This document shows, piece by piece, positions 34,557 through 43,130 of a stretch of 64,000 nt of DNA (positions are counted from its first letter, which is position 1; every line of letters starts with the position of its first letter). Made by a program: the position numbers and the translations under genes. The notes beneath the pieces are model-generated. The model worked only from the letters and a program-made list of their open reading frames with translations, was not told the origin of the DNA and searched no databases. The stretch spans positions 62,001-126,000 of the forward strand of contig NZ_QJQX01000070.1 of NCBI RefSeq assembly GCF_013393185.1. The letters run 5' to 3'. Source of the stretch: Sphingobium lactosutens. GTDB lineage: Bacteria > Pseudomonadota > Alphaproteobacteria > Sphingomonadales > Sphingomonadaceae.

Positions 34557-35139
34557 ACCAGCCGTCGATCCACACCAATAGATAGCCCGCCATCACGAAG
34601 CCGGTCGCGATCAGCAGCGCGTTGATCGCGACCTGCCCGATGCCGAGCCTGGCGACATTGATGAAGGGATAGGCATAGTGTCCCTCCATCATTCCGCGCA
34701 GCAGGGCGTAGGGCAGATAGGCGGCCGGAAAGATCGCCCAGACCCAGGGATCGCGCCTACCCAGCATCCCCTTGCGCGCGAAGGCCAGCCACCAGAGCGG
34801 CACCAGCAGCGGCGTGACTTTGTGCAGCAGCGTATCGGCCAGCAGCGCGCCGCCGCTGAGCGATAGCAGGCCGCGCAGCAACAGGCCGTAGATGATGCCG
34901 ACCAGCAGGATAGACAGCAGCATGCCGCCGACCATCCGGGGCGACACGCGCTGGCCAAGCGCAACCGCCCCAAGGGTGAGGGTGACGAGAATATTGGCGA
35001 GGACGGTGAAGAAACGGATCAGGGTCCAGAGCGTTTCGCCGATCGATCCGGTCTGCGCCAGCGTGGCGTCGAACTGCACCAGCAGCCCCGCCATGCTCAC
35101 CAGTGCGATGATCGCTGCGCCGATACGTTCTCCATTCAT
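34519..35139 (-). CDS. Pr6Pr family membrane protein
   Basis: A 206-aa protein with six hydrophobic segments (about 8-24, 41-60, 73-93, 105-120, 133-150 and 170-195). The pattern FFTVLANILVTLTL, HKVTPLLVPLWWLAF and YPFINVARLGIGQV is that of the Pr6Pr/FAR-17a-like family of unknown function. The start ATG overlaps the stop of the upstream symporter gene (35136-35139), so the two are translationally coupled. The 3' end overlaps the oppositely oriented reductase gene. Confidence 0.85.
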   Translation of the reverse strand: MNGERIGAAIIALVSMAGLLVQFDATLAQTGSIGETLWTLIRFFTVLANILVTLTLGAVALGQRVSPRMVGGMLLSILLVGIIYGLLLRGLLSLSGGALLADTLLHKVTPLLVPLWWLAFARKGMLGRRDPWVWAIFPAAYLPYALLRGMMEGHYAYPFINVARLGIGQVAINALLIATGFVMAGYLLVWIDGWFSGRLSQPRPTR

Positions 35140-36446
35140 TCGGTGGCCCCTTCCCGCCCATCTTCGCCCGCCGCTATCACGGTCGCGGCCACCAGATCAC
35201 CGGTGACGTTAAGCGATGTGCGGCACATGTCGAGGAAGCGATCGACCCCCAGCACCAGTCCGATGCCTTCGGGCGGCACGCCGACCATGCCCAATATCAT
35301 CGCGACGACCGGCAGCGACCCGGCCGGCACGCCCGCCGTTCCGACCCCGCCCAATATGCACACCAGCATCACCATCAATTGCTGGCTCAGCGTCAGGTCG
35401 ACGCCGAAGAATTGCGCGAGGAAGATCACCGTGATCCCCTCGAACATCGCCGTGCCGTTCTGGTTGGCGGTCGCGCCGATAGTCAGGACGAAGCGGGCAA
35501 TGCGGCGCGGCAGGTGCAGATTCTGCTCCGCCACGCGGATAGCGGTGGGCAGCGTCGCGTTGGAGGATGCCGTGGCGAAGGCCATGACGCTCGCCTCCTG
35601 CACCGCCGCGAAGAAGCGCAGCGGCGACCGCCGCGCCAGCAGGGCGATCAGCAGCGAATAGACGCCGAACATCTGGAGCGCCAATGCCAGCAGCACCACG
35701 CCGACATAGGCCGACAGGCGGATCAGCAGATCCCAGCCGAACTGCGCGGCGAGGTTGAACATGAAGCAGGCGATGGCGATCGGCGCCATCCGGATGACGA
35801 TGCCCATCAGCCGCATCGTCACTTCGAACAATCCCTCCATTGCGGTAAGCAGCCGCCGCGATTCCTTTGTCTGCACCAGCACCAGTCCGATGCCGAAGAA
35901 GAGGGCGAAGACCATCACCGCCAATATGTCATTGTCCGCCATGGCGCGGATGATGTTCTGCGGGATGATGTTCAGCAGCGCCTCCATCCCCGATGGCGTC
36001 TCGCCACTACGATCGAGGATCGCCTTTGCACCCTGTCCCGCGTCGGCCAGCAATGCCTGCGCCTGGGCGGGATCGACCCCGGCGCCGGGGCGTAGCAGAT
36101 TGACCAGCAGCAGGCTGATGGCGACGGCAATGCCCGACACGATCAGCGTGTAGATCAGGGTCCGCACCCCCACCCGGCGCAGCGACCGCAACTCGCCCAT
36201 CTCGGCAATGCCCACGATCAGCGCCGACACCAGCAGTGGAATGACCAGCATGAACAGCAGCCGCAGGAAGACCTGCCCGATCGGCCCGGTGACATAGGTG
36301 GTGACGGCATCGACCCAGCGCGCATCCGGCGCGGTCATATAGGCGATAAGGCCCAGGATCAGTCCGGTCAGGAACCCGACCAGCATTTGCCATTGGAGCG
36401 ACAGGGCGGCCTTTTTCTCACCGTCGTCGGGCGGTGCGCTGGTCAT
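35136..36446 (-). CDS. Dicarboxylate/amino acid:cation symporter (DAACS), paralogue 1
   Basis: A 436-aa inner-membrane carrier with eight helices and re-entrant loops, of the GltP/DctA type. Family motifs are FATASSNATLPTAIR (the serine-rich HP1 loop), TIGATANQNGTAMFEG (helix 7 cation site), and GGVGTAGVPAGSLPVVAMILGMVGVPPEGIGLVLGVDRFLDMCRTSLNVTGD (HP2 and helix 8). It likely imports glutamate, aspartate or a C4 acid with protons or sodium. AGGAGA precedes ATG 36446; the upstream extension is low-complexity. A second, distinct paralogue lies at 37561. Confidence 0.94.
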   Translation of the reverse strand: MTSAPPDDGEKKAALSLQWQMLVGFLTGLILGLIAYMTAPDARWVDAVTTYVTGPIGQVFLRLLFMLVIPLLVSALIVGIAEMGELRSLRRVGVRTLIYTLIVSGIAVAISLLLVNLLRPGAGVDPAQAQALLADAGQGAKAILDRSGETPSGMEALLNIIPQNIIRAMADNDILAVMVFALFFGIGLVLVQTKESRRLLTAMEGLFEVTMRLMGIVIRMAPIAIACFMFNLAAQFGWDLLIRLSAYVGVVLLALALQMFGVYSLLIALLARRSPLRFFAAVQEASVMAFATASSNATLPTAIRVAEQNLHLPRRIARFVLTIGATANQNGTAMFEGITVIFLAQFFGVDLTLSQQLMVMLVCILGGVGTAGVPAGSLPVVAMILGMVGVPPEGIGLVLGVDRFLDMCRTSLNVTGDLVAATVIAAGEDGREGATE

Positions 36447-36614
36447 CCCTGTCTCCTGCTTGCCCACTCCCGGTCGCCCACGCCCGCCTGATTGTCGTCC
36501 AACGTGCCATGGCTGCGCAGGTTGCAACTGCGGCAATATTTCGTTTCGCTATGGCATCAAGGGAGCATAGCCGCACCCTTAAGCGTTGCGCCGGTTGACC
36601 AGCAGGAGAAGTAC

Positions 36615-37499
36615 ATGATCGTCGATCCCGTCCCGAGCATGCGCCGCATCGCGTCCGAAGTCTGGATGCCGCTGACGGTGCTGTTCGTCTGGGACTGCGC
36701 CGTCACGATTACCTATTATGTCCTGCCCTTCAAGGCGCCCTCGCTGCCGCTCACCATCTTCGGTTCGGCGCTGGCGCTGTTCCTGGGCTTCCGGTCGAAC
36801 AGCGCCTATCAGCGTTGGTGGGAAGCGCGAACCTTGTGGGGCGCGATGATCAATGCATCGCGCAGCCTGTCGCGCGCCACCCGCAATTTCCTGCCGGACC
36901 CGGAAGCGAAGGAGATGAAGCGGGAGATCATCAAGCGGCAGATCGCCTATGTGAACGCCCTGCGGTTTCAATTGCGCCGTCAGCCGATCGGCGAGGAAGT
37001 GACGAAGTTCGTGGCTGAACGCGACAAGGCCCACGCCCTGGCCCGCGCCAACCCGGCCAACGGCCTGCTCGACAGCACCGGCCGCCGGATCGACATCGCC
37101 CGGCAGGAAGGGTGGCTCGACACCATCCAGCAGGCGCAGATGGAGCGGGTGCTGGTCGATATCGCCAATGCGCAGGGCGGGATGGAGCGCATCAAAAATA
37201 CGCCCTTGCCCTATCAATATCGTTTCCTGCCGACCCTGTTCACGCACATGTTCTGCGTGTTGCTGCCGATCGGGCTGGTGGAATCGCTGGGTTTTGCCAC
37301 ACCGCTCGGATCAACGGTCGCGGGCCTGATGTTCATGGCGGTGCTGCGGATCGGCGACGACCTTACCGATCCCTTTGCCGACAGCGTGCATGACGTGCCG
37401 CTGACCGCCATGTGCCGCACAATCGAGATCGACCTGCTTCAGTCGATCGGCGACGAAGCGCCGCCGCCGATCCAGCCGGTGCGTGGTATCCTCTGGTAA
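36615..37499 (+). CDS. Bestrophin-like (UPF0187/YneE-type) membrane channel
   Basis: A 294-aa membrane protein. FLGFRSNSAYQRWWEARTLWGAMINASRS (about 56-84) is the diagnostic bestrophin/RFP-TM signature, and LPIGLVESLGFATPLGSTVAGLMFMAVLRIGDDLTDPF is the second conserved part with the acidic cluster. Bacterial homologues form pentameric ion channels. AGGAGAA 4-5 bases before ATG 36615 sets the start. It stands alone on the plus strand between two reverse-strand DAACS carriers, followed by a strong terminator. Confidence 0.93.
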   Translation: MIVDPVPSMRRIASEVWMPLTVLFVWDCAVTITYYVLPFKAPSLPLTIFGSALALFLGFRSNSAYQRWWEARTLWGAMINASRSLSRATRNFLPDPEAKEMKREIIKRQIAYVNALRFQLRRQPIGEEVTKFVAERDKAHALARANPANGLLDSTGRRIDIARQEGWLDTIQQAQMERVLVDIANAQGGMERIKNTPLPYQYRFLPTLFTHMFCVLLPIGLVESLGFATPLGSTVAGLMFMAVLRIGDDLTDPFADSVHDVPLTAMCRTIEIDLLQSIGDEAPPPIQPVRGILW

Positions 37500-37506
37500 A
37501 ACAAGA

Positions 37507-37535
37507 ACGCCTCCGTTCATCGGGAACGGAGGCGT
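37507..37535 (+). terminator. Rho-independent terminator after the bestrophin-like gene
   Basis: ACGCCTCCGTTC / GAACGGAGGCGT, a perfect 12-bp stem with a 5-base loop, begins 8 bases after the stop codon and is followed by CTTTCGTTT. It also faces the 3' end of the converging DAACS gene, so it may work in both directions. Confidence 0.9.
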
Positions 37536-37560
37536 CTTTCGTTTCCAGAGGGAAGGATCG

Positions 37561-38892
37561 TTATCCCTTCCGCTCATCCTCGACCATGTCCGACGCGAGT
37601 TCCAGTCCCGCGCGGCCATGGGCGGGCGTATGCGCCGGCGCCTTGGGATGGGGCACGTCGATCGGCTCCTCGACCTCCAGCATCCCCTCCCACTTGGTGA
37701 TGACCGACGTTGCGATCGCATTGCCCAGCACGTTGGTGGCGGTGCGGCCCATGTCCATGAAATGGTCGACCGCCAGGATGAAGGCGATGCCCTCGACCGG
37801 CAGGTCGAACTGGCCCAGCGTCGCAGCCACCACGACCAGCGACGCGCGCGGCACGGCGGCGATGCCCTTGCTCGTGACCATCAGGACCAGCAGGATGGTG
37901 ATCTGCGTCGCGATCGGCAGGTCGATGCCATAGGCCTGGGCGATGAAGATGGTCGCGAAGGTCGAATACATCATCGACCCGTCGAGATTGAAGCTGTAGC
38001 CCAGCGGCAGCACGAAGCTGTAGATGCGGCGCGGAATGCCGAAACGGTCGAGCTGTTCCAGCATCTTGGGGTAGGCGGCTTCGGACGAGGCGGTCGAGAA
38101 GGCGATCAGGATCGGTTCGCGGACATAGCGGATCAGCTTGAACATCCGTTTGCCGAGGAAAATCGCACCGGCGCCGAACAGCAGCACCCACAGGCAGATG
38201 AGCGCGATGTAGAATTCGCCGACCAGCGCGCCATAGGTTTTGAGCACGCCCAGCCCCTGCACCGTCACCGATGAGGCGAGCGCGCCGAACACCGCGAAGG
38301 GCGCGACGCGCATCACATAGCCCGTGACCTGCAGCATCAGTTCGACCATCGATTCGATGACGGTGATGATCGGCTTGCCCTTGTCGCCGATGGCGGTCAG
38401 CGCGACGCCGACGAAAAGCGAGAAGACGACGATCTGGAGGATCTGGTTGTCCGCCATCGCGCCGATCATCGATGTCGGGAAGACATGGAGGATGAAGTCG
38501 CGGAAGTTGAGCGCTTCGGTGTTCACCCCCGAATCCGCGCCCGACCGGACCAGGTTGAGGCCCGCGCCCGGTTCGAAGAAATTGACGAAGATCAGGCCCA
38601 GCGTCAGCGAGATCAGGCTGGCGATGATGAACCAGGCGAGCGCCCGCCCGCCGATCCGCCCCAGCGCCGCGCTGTCGCCCATATGCGCAATGCCCGCCAC
38701 CAGCGTGGAAAAGACCAGTGGCGCGATGATCATCTTTATGAGGTGCAGGAAGATGTCGGCCAGAAGGTGGAAATAGCCTGCCACATCCTTTGCCAGCGCC
38801 TGATCGCCCCCGACCCAGAGATTGGCCACGAAGCCGGTTAGCACCCCCAGGACCATGCCGATGAGGATGAAGGCCGTCAGTCTGTTTCGCAT
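37561..38892 (-). CDS. Dicarboxylate/amino acid:cation symporter (DAACS), paralogue 2
   Basis: A 443-aa GltP/DctA-type carrier. It has FSTASSEAAYPKMLEQLDRFG (HP1 loop), PLGYSFNLDGSMMYSTFA (helix 7 cation site with the DGS motif typical of DctA-like proteins), and VTSKGIAAVPRASLVVVAATLGQFDLPVEGIAFILAVDHFMDMGRTATNVLGNAIA (HP2/helix 8). The substrate is probably a C4-dicarboxylate or acidic amino acid. The ATG at 38892 was chosen over a TTG one codon upstream. It differs enough from paralogue 1 (DGS against QNGT) to suggest a different substrate. Confidence 0.94.
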   Translation of the reverse strand: MRNRLTAFILIGMVLGVLTGFVANLWVGGDQALAKDVAGYFHLLADIFLHLIKMIIAPLVFSTLVAGIAHMGDSAALGRIGGRALAWFIIASLISLTLGLIFVNFFEPGAGLNLVRSGADSGVNTEALNFRDFILHVFPTSMIGAMADNQILQIVVFSLFVGVALTAIGDKGKPIITVIESMVELMLQVTGYVMRVAPFAVFGALASSVTVQGLGVLKTYGALVGEFYIALICLWVLLFGAGAIFLGKRMFKLIRYVREPILIAFSTASSEAAYPKMLEQLDRFGIPRRIYSFVLPLGYSFNLDGSMMYSTFATIFIAQAYGIDLPIATQITILLVLMVTSKGIAAVPRASLVVVAATLGQFDLPVEGIAFILAVDHFMDMGRTATNVLGNAIATSVITKWEGMLEVEEPIDVPHPKAPAHTPAHGRAGLELASDMVEDERKG

Positions 38893-39007
38893 CAAATTCC
38901 TCTAAGGCCGCCCGCAGGCGCGCCCCTGCCTTATTTTTACGTCTGTCAGGCGACACCTAACAGGCGCATGGGCCGCTCGCAATCGGCGCGCATGCCCAGC
39001 CGCATGG

Positions 39008-39034
39008 GGAAAGACGAAGCAGCACGGTCTTTCC
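39008..39034. terminator. Stem-loop GGAAAGAC/GTCTTTCC
   Basis: A perfect 8-bp inverted repeat with an 11-base loop in the gap between pdxH and the DAACS gene, both on the minus strand. No T-tract follows on that strand; a run of five T lies a few bases beyond it on the plus strand. Terminator function is uncertain. Confidence 0.35.
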
Positions 39035-39074
39035 GCCCCCGATTTTTGGGTCCATGCCGGTGGTAACGGCAAAT

Positions 39075-39105
39075 GTCACGGCCAGGGTCACGGCCAAGGT
39101 CACGG
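39075..39105. repeat. 12-bp tandem repeat (2.6 units) at the end of pdxH
   Basis: GTCACGGCCAGG (39075-39086), GTCACGGCCAAG (39087-39098) and GTCACGG (39099-39105) run head to tail and cover the pdxH stop codon at 39100-39102. Slippage here could shift the stop. Confidence 0.8.
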
Positions 39106-39675
39106 ATATAGCAGGCCTTCGCGCCAGCCGTCCGCGGTCCGCTCGAACAGGCGGCGCTCATGCAGCCGATGCTCGCGATCCTGCCAGAACTCGATCCTTT
39201 CAGGCGTAACGCGAAAGCCCGACCAGTGCGGCGGGCGGGGCACCGGACCGTCCTCGAACCGGGCGCTGACGGCATCGAACCGGTCCATGAAGGTCTGCCG
39301 GTCCGGCAGCGGCCGCGACTGGTCGGAAGCCCAGGCGCCAAGCTGGCTGTCGCGGCTGCGTGTCGCGAAATAGGCGTCGGCAGTGGCATCGTCGACCGGA
39401 CCGACCGGACCCTCGATGCGGATCTGGCGGCGCAGCGACTTCCAGTGGAGCAGCAGGGCGGCATGCGGATTTTCCAGCAGTTCGCCGGCCTTGCGCCCCT
39501 CGAAATTGGTGTAGAAGACAAACCCGTCCGGGCCATGCCCCTTCAGCAGCACCATCCGCACGGACGGCCGTCCCTGCGCGTCGGCCGTGGCCAGCGCCAT
39601 GGCGTTGCTGTCATTCAATTCGGTTTCGCGCGCCTGCGCGTACCACTCGTCGAAAAGGGCGAAGGGATCGGTCAT
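39100..39675 (-). CDS. pdxH: Pyridoxamine 5'-phosphate oxidase
   Basis: A 191-aa FMN enzyme that oxidises pyridoxine/pyridoxamine phosphate to PLP. Conserved pieces include [45 protein letters not shown] near the N-terminus, [14 protein letters not shown] in the middle, [17 protein letters not shown], and the C-terminal [32 protein letters not shown], in which the Trp and Arg residues bind the substrate. The length is slightly short of the E. coli enzyme, as usual in this group. The end is embedded in a 12-bp tandem repeat. Confidence 0.97.
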   Translation of the reverse strand: MTDPFALFDEWYAQARETELNDSNAMALATADAQGRPSVRMVLLKGHGPDGFVFYTNFEGRKAGELLENPHAALLLHWKSLRRQIRIEGPVGPVDDATADAYFATRSRDSQLGAWASDQSRPLPDRQTFMDRFDAVSARFEDGPVPRPPHWSGFRVTPERIEFWQDREHRLHERRLFERTADGWREGLLYP

Positions 39676-39825
39676 GCCCTGTCTTTAGGCGAGGGGGGCA
39701 GGGGTGTCGATACGGGGAGGCCCGTCGCCCGCGCGCCATCCTTGTCTTGCCATACTTGTCTTGAATGTATGCGCCGCATCGTCCACATAGACGGCAAGTG
39801 ATGCTTTTGTGCAACAGGTAGATGA

Positions 39826-40755
39826 ATGGCCGATCCTTATTCCACTCTGGGCGTAGCCCGCAGCGCCAGCGAGGCGGAGATCAAGTCCGCCTATCGCAAG
39901 CTGGCCAAGGAACTGCATCCCGACCGGAACAAGGATAATCCCAAGGCGGCGGAGAAATTCTCGGCCGCGACCAACGCCTATGATCTTCTGTCCGACAAGG
40001 ACAAGCGCGCCCGCTTCGACCGGGGCGAGATCGATGGCGAGGGCAATCCGACCGCGCCCTTCGGCTTTGGCGGCGGCGGGGGTGGCGGCGGCGGTTTTCG
40101 CGGCCAGCCCGGCGGTGGCTTCGACACGGGCGGCACCGATTTCGGCGATATTTTCGAGGGGCTGTTCGGTGGTGCGGGTCGCCGTGCGGGAGGTGGTGCC
40201 GGTTTTGGCGGCTTCGGGCGACAGGCGCCGCCGCAAAAGGGCGCGAACGTCAATTACCGGCTCGCCGTCCAGTTCGTCGACGCCGCGACGCTCAGCCCGC
40301 AGCGCATCACGCTGCAGGACGGCAAGACGATCGACCTGAAGCTGCCCGCCGGCGTCGAGAGCGGCACGCAGATGCGTCTTTCTGGCAAGGGGCAGGCGGG
40401 GCCGGGCGGTGCGGGCGACGCGATCGTCACCATCGACGTGAAGCCGCATCCCCATTTCAAACGGGACGGCGACAATGTCCTGCTCGACCTGCCGATCACC
40501 CTCGACGAGGCGGTGAAGGGGGGCAAGGTCAAGGTGCCCACGGTCGACGGCCCGGTCATGCTGGGCGTGCCGGTCGGCGCCACCTCCGGCAAGACGCTGC
40601 GCCTGCGCGGCAAGGGCTTTACCGGCAAGGACGGCCAGCGCGGCGACCAGCTCGTCACGCTCCAGATCGACGTGCCCGCCGACGATCCGGCGATCCAGCA
40701 GCTGGTGGACAGCTGGCAGGACAAGCGGGCCGTGCGCGCCCATCTGGGCGTCTGA
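39826..40755 (+). CDS. DnaJ-type co-chaperone (CbpA-like, no zinc finger)
   Basis: A 309-aa Hsp40. The J domain (1-65) has the HPD motif at 31-33, which triggers DnaK ATPase. A Gly/Phe-rich linker (about 75-130) follows, then the two C-terminal substrate-binding beta domains (about 145-300), with PAGVESGTQMRLSGKGQAG and HPHFKRDGDNVLLDLPITLDEAVKGGKVKVPT. The CxxCxGxG zinc repeats of DnaJ are absent, placing it with CbpA/DjlA-like class B proteins. It is divergent from pdxH and 15 bases upstream of the BrkB gene. Confidence 0.93.
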   Translation: MADPYSTLGVARSASEAEIKSAYRKLAKELHPDRNKDNPKAAEKFSAATNAYDLLSDKDKRARFDRGEIDGEGNPTAPFGFGGGGGGGGGFRGQPGGGFDTGGTDFGDIFEGLFGGAGRRAGGGAGFGGFGRQAPPQKGANVNYRLAVQFVDAATLSPQRITLQDGKTIDLKLPAGVESGTQMRLSGKGQAGPGGAGDAIVTIDVKPHPHFKRDGDNVLLDLPITLDEAVKGGKVKVPTVDGPVMLGVPVGATSGKTLRLRGKGFTGKDGQRGDQLVTLQIDVPADDPAIQQLVDSWQDKRAVRAHLGV

Positions 40756-40770
40756 TGCGTTAGGGCGCGA

Positions 40771-41736
40771 ATGCCGATGCCTTCGCCCCTCTCGCCCGAG
40801 CAGCGCCGCCAGATGGCGCAGGAGGCGCGCGCCCATTTTCATCGGCAGATGAACCGGGTCCGGCCGGGTTCGCATGTCTTCGAGGTGATAAAGCGCGTCG
40901 CCGTCGGCACTTATAGCGACGGCTTCATCCATGCCGGGAACCTCGCCTATCTGTCGCTGATGACGCTCTTCCCCTTCTTCATCGTCGCGGCGGCGGTGGC
41001 GAGCATCTTCGGCCGGACCGAGGATGGCGTGCAGGCGGTCAACGCTTTCCTCATCACCGTGCCGCGCGGGGTCGCCGATGTCGTGCGCCAGCCGATCAGC
41101 GACGTACTGACCGCCCGGTCCGGCCCACTGCTCTGGCTTGGCGGGCTTGTCGGTCTATGGACGGTGGGCAGTCTGATCGAGACGATCCGCGACATTCTCC
41201 GCCGCGCCTATGGCACGAAAAGCACCAAGCCCTTCTGGCGCTATCGGCTGGGCGCGATCGGCATCACGCTGGCCAGCGTGTTCGCGGTGATGTTCGCCTT
41301 CTCGCTCCAGGTCGCGATCACCGGCGTCGATCAGTTTCTTCATCAGATCCTGCCCTGGGCGGATGAGGCGATCGCGCTGGTCGCGTCGGCGAAGCTGGTG
41401 CCGATGGGGATTACCTGCGTCGCGCTCTGGTCGCTGTTCGTCGCGCTGACGCCGACCCTCTACAAGGATCGCCGCTTTCCCAAATGGCCGGGCGCGGTGG
41501 CGACGGCCTTCTGGTGGTATGGCACGACCATGCTGCTGCCGCCTACCCTGTCGCTGCTTGGCGGCTATGGCCGCACCTATGGCAGTCTGGCGGGCGTGAT
41601 GATCACCCTCATTTTTTTCTTTCTCGTCGGGCTTGGCGTGGTAATTGGCGCGGAATTGAACGCGGCGCTGGCGGAATTCCCCGAAGAGGAAGCGAACGGG
41701 GCCGTGCAGGACAAAGGGAACGGAACGATACAATGA
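40771..41736 (+). CDS. YihY/BrkB family inner-membrane protein
   Basis: A 321-aa membrane protein with six hydrophobic segments. The family core is visible: GNLAYLSLMTLFPFFIVAAAVASIFG (about 52-77), the IRDILRRAYGTK stretch, TLYKDRRFPKWPGAVATAFWW, and GSLAGVMITLIFFFLVGLGVVIGAELNAAL near the C-terminus. Once called ribonuclease BN, the family has no proven enzymatic activity; transport roles have been proposed. It ends in an ATGA overlap with fabI, so the two are translationally coupled. Confidence 0.92.
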   Translation: MPMPSPLSPEQRRQMAQEARAHFHRQMNRVRPGSHVFEVIKRVAVGTYSDGFIHAGNLAYLSLMTLFPFFIVAAAVASIFGRTEDGVQAVNAFLITVPRGVADVVRQPISDVLTARSGPLLWLGGLVGLWTVGSLIETIRDILRRAYGTKSTKPFWRYRLGAIGITLASVFAVMFAFSLQVAITGVDQFLHQILPWADEAIALVASAKLVPMGITCVALWSLFVALTPTLYKDRRFPKWPGAVATAFWWYGTTMLLPPTLSLLGGYGRTYGSLAGVMITLIFFFLVGLGVVIGAELNAALAEFPEEEANGAVQDKGNGTIQ

Positions 41737-42539
41737 CAGGCTTGATGGCAGGGAAGCGCGGGCTGATCATGGGGCTGGCGAACGACAAGTCGCTGGCCTG
41801 GGGCATTGCGAAACAACTGCACGAACAGGGCGCGGAACTCGCCTTCTCCTATCAGGGCGATGCGCTGGCCAAGCGCGTGCGGCCGCTGGCCGAGCAGGTC
41901 GGGTCGGACTTCCTGATCGACTGCGATGTCACCGACATGGACAAGCTCGACGCCGCCTTCGCCGAGATCGAAGCGCGCTGGGGCACGCTCGACTTCGTCG
42001 TCCACGCCATCGGCTTTTCCGACAAGAATGAGCTGCGCGGCCTCTATGTCGACACCAGCCTCGACAATTTCCTGCTGACCATGAACGTGTCGGCCTACAG
42101 CTTCGTCGCCGTCACCAGGCGCGCACGCGCACTGATGCCCAATGGCGGCAGCATCCTGACGCTCAGCTATTATGGCGCGGAAAAGGTCATTCCCCATTAC
42201 AACGTCATGGGCGTGGCCAAGGCAGCGCTGGAAACCAGCGTCAAATATCTGGCGATGGACCTCGGCCCGGAAAATATCCGCGTCAACGCCATCTCCGCCG
42301 GCCCGATCAAGACGCTGGCGGCCAGCGGCATCGGCGACTTCCGCTATATCCTCAAGTGGAACGAACTGAACTCGCCGCTGCGCCGCAACGTGACGATCGA
42401 GGATGTCGGCGGCGCCGGCCTGTATCTGCTGTCGGACCTGGCATCTGGCGTGACCGGCGAAATCCACCATGTCGACGCGGGCTATAACGTCATCGGCATG
42501 AAGGCCGAAGACGCGCCCGACATCGCGCTCGACAAATAA
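41733..42539 (+). CDS. fabI: Enoyl-[acyl-carrier-protein] reductase (NADH)
   Basis: A 268-aa short-chain dehydrogenase-type reductase for the last step of each fatty-acid elongation cycle. FabI hallmarks are GKRGLIMGLANDKSLAWGIA at the N-terminus (the long dinucleotide loop), HAIGFSDK, and the catalytic pair in Y-N-V-M-G-V-A-K (Tyr-x6-Lys). It also has GPIKTLAASGI, the flexible substrate loop. The start overlaps the BrkB stop (ATGA); ATG 41745 (MAGKRG) is an alternative. It is followed closely by DUF4160, DUF2442 and aroC genes. Confidence 0.95.
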   Translation: MTGLMAGKRGLIMGLANDKSLAWGIAKQLHEQGAELAFSYQGDALAKRVRPLAEQVGSDFLIDCDVTDMDKLDAAFAEIEARWGTLDFVVHAIGFSDKNELRGLYVDTSLDNFLLTMNVSAYSFVAVTRRARALMPNGGSILTLSYYGAEKVIPHYNVMGVAKAALETSVKYLAMDLGPENIRVNAISAGPIKTLAASGIGDFRYILKWNELNSPLRRNVTIEDVGGAGLYLLSDLASGVTGEIHHVDAGYNVIGMKAEDAPDIALDK

Positions 42540-42544
42540 GGCGC

Positions 42545-42784
42545 GTGCCGACGGTCCTGCGCGAAGCCAGTCTGCGCGTGGTGATCTATACCGAAGACCA
42601 TCCGCCGCCGCATGTCCATGTGTTCGGCGACGGCGAAACCAAGATTGCGCTGATCGGGCGCGATGGGGCGCCGGAAGTGGTCAGGATCGTCGGCGCCGAC
42701 CGGCGCGAGAGTCGACGCGCCTTGGAGATTGTGCGAGAAAAGCGGGACGATCTGATCGAAAGGTGGAACGCTATCCATGGGTGA
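42545..42784 (+). CDS. DUF4160 domain protein
   Basis: A 79-aa protein starting with GTG 5 bases after fabI. It shows the DUF4160 pattern: VVIYTEDHPPPHVHVFGDGETKIALI at about 12-37, with the conserved H-x-H, then a Lys/Arg-rich helix. DUF4160 proteins commonly sit just before DUF2442 proteins, as here (8-base overlap), and the pair behaves like a toxin-antitoxin-type module in genome surveys. No activity is established. Its placement inside a run of essential biosynthetic genes is unusual. Confidence 0.85.
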   Translation: MPTVLREASLRVVIYTEDHPPPHVHVFGDGETKIALIGRDGAPEVVRIVGADRRESRRALEIVREKRDDLIERWNAIHG

Positions 42785-43130
42785 GCTGACCCAGGCGCAG
42801 TTTGATGAAGCGGTGAGGCGCGGCGACCGCGATCTCGCGATCAAGCCGCGTGCGCGCGCTGCCCGTTACGATCGCTCCACCGGGCAGGTCGTGATCGATC
42901 TGGTCAGCGGCGCAACATTCTCCTTCCCGGCTACGCTGGGACAGGGGCTGGAAAAAGCGACGGCTGAACAGTTGGAGGCCGTCGAAATCGCAGGTGCAGG
43001 CTTCGGGCTGCATTGGGAAGAACTGGATGCCGACCTGACGGTGGAAGGGCTGCTTGCCGGCCGCTTCGGCAGCGCACGCTATATGGCGCAGCGCTTCGGC
43101 TCTAATTGGGATAGCGAAGCAGCAGAATGA
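42777..43130 (+). CDS. DUF2442 domain protein
   Basis: A 117-aa protein partnered with the preceding DUF4160 gene. The DUF2442 region (about 20-100) includes [26 protein letters not shown], then a helix [35 protein letters not shown], the usual I-x-x-x-G-x-x-I-x-W-x-x-L-D-x-D pattern. DUF2442 proteins are small and often candidate antitoxins or DNA-binding partners. Start and stop overlap both neighbours (8 bases upstream, ATGA with aroC downstream), so aroC translation may depend on it. Confidence 0.87.
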   Translation: MGELTQAQFDEAVRRGDRDLAIKPRARAARYDRSTGQVVIDLVSGATFSFPATLGQGLEKATAEQLEAVEIAGAGFGLHWEELDADLTVEGLLAGRFGSARYMAQRFGSNWDSEAAE

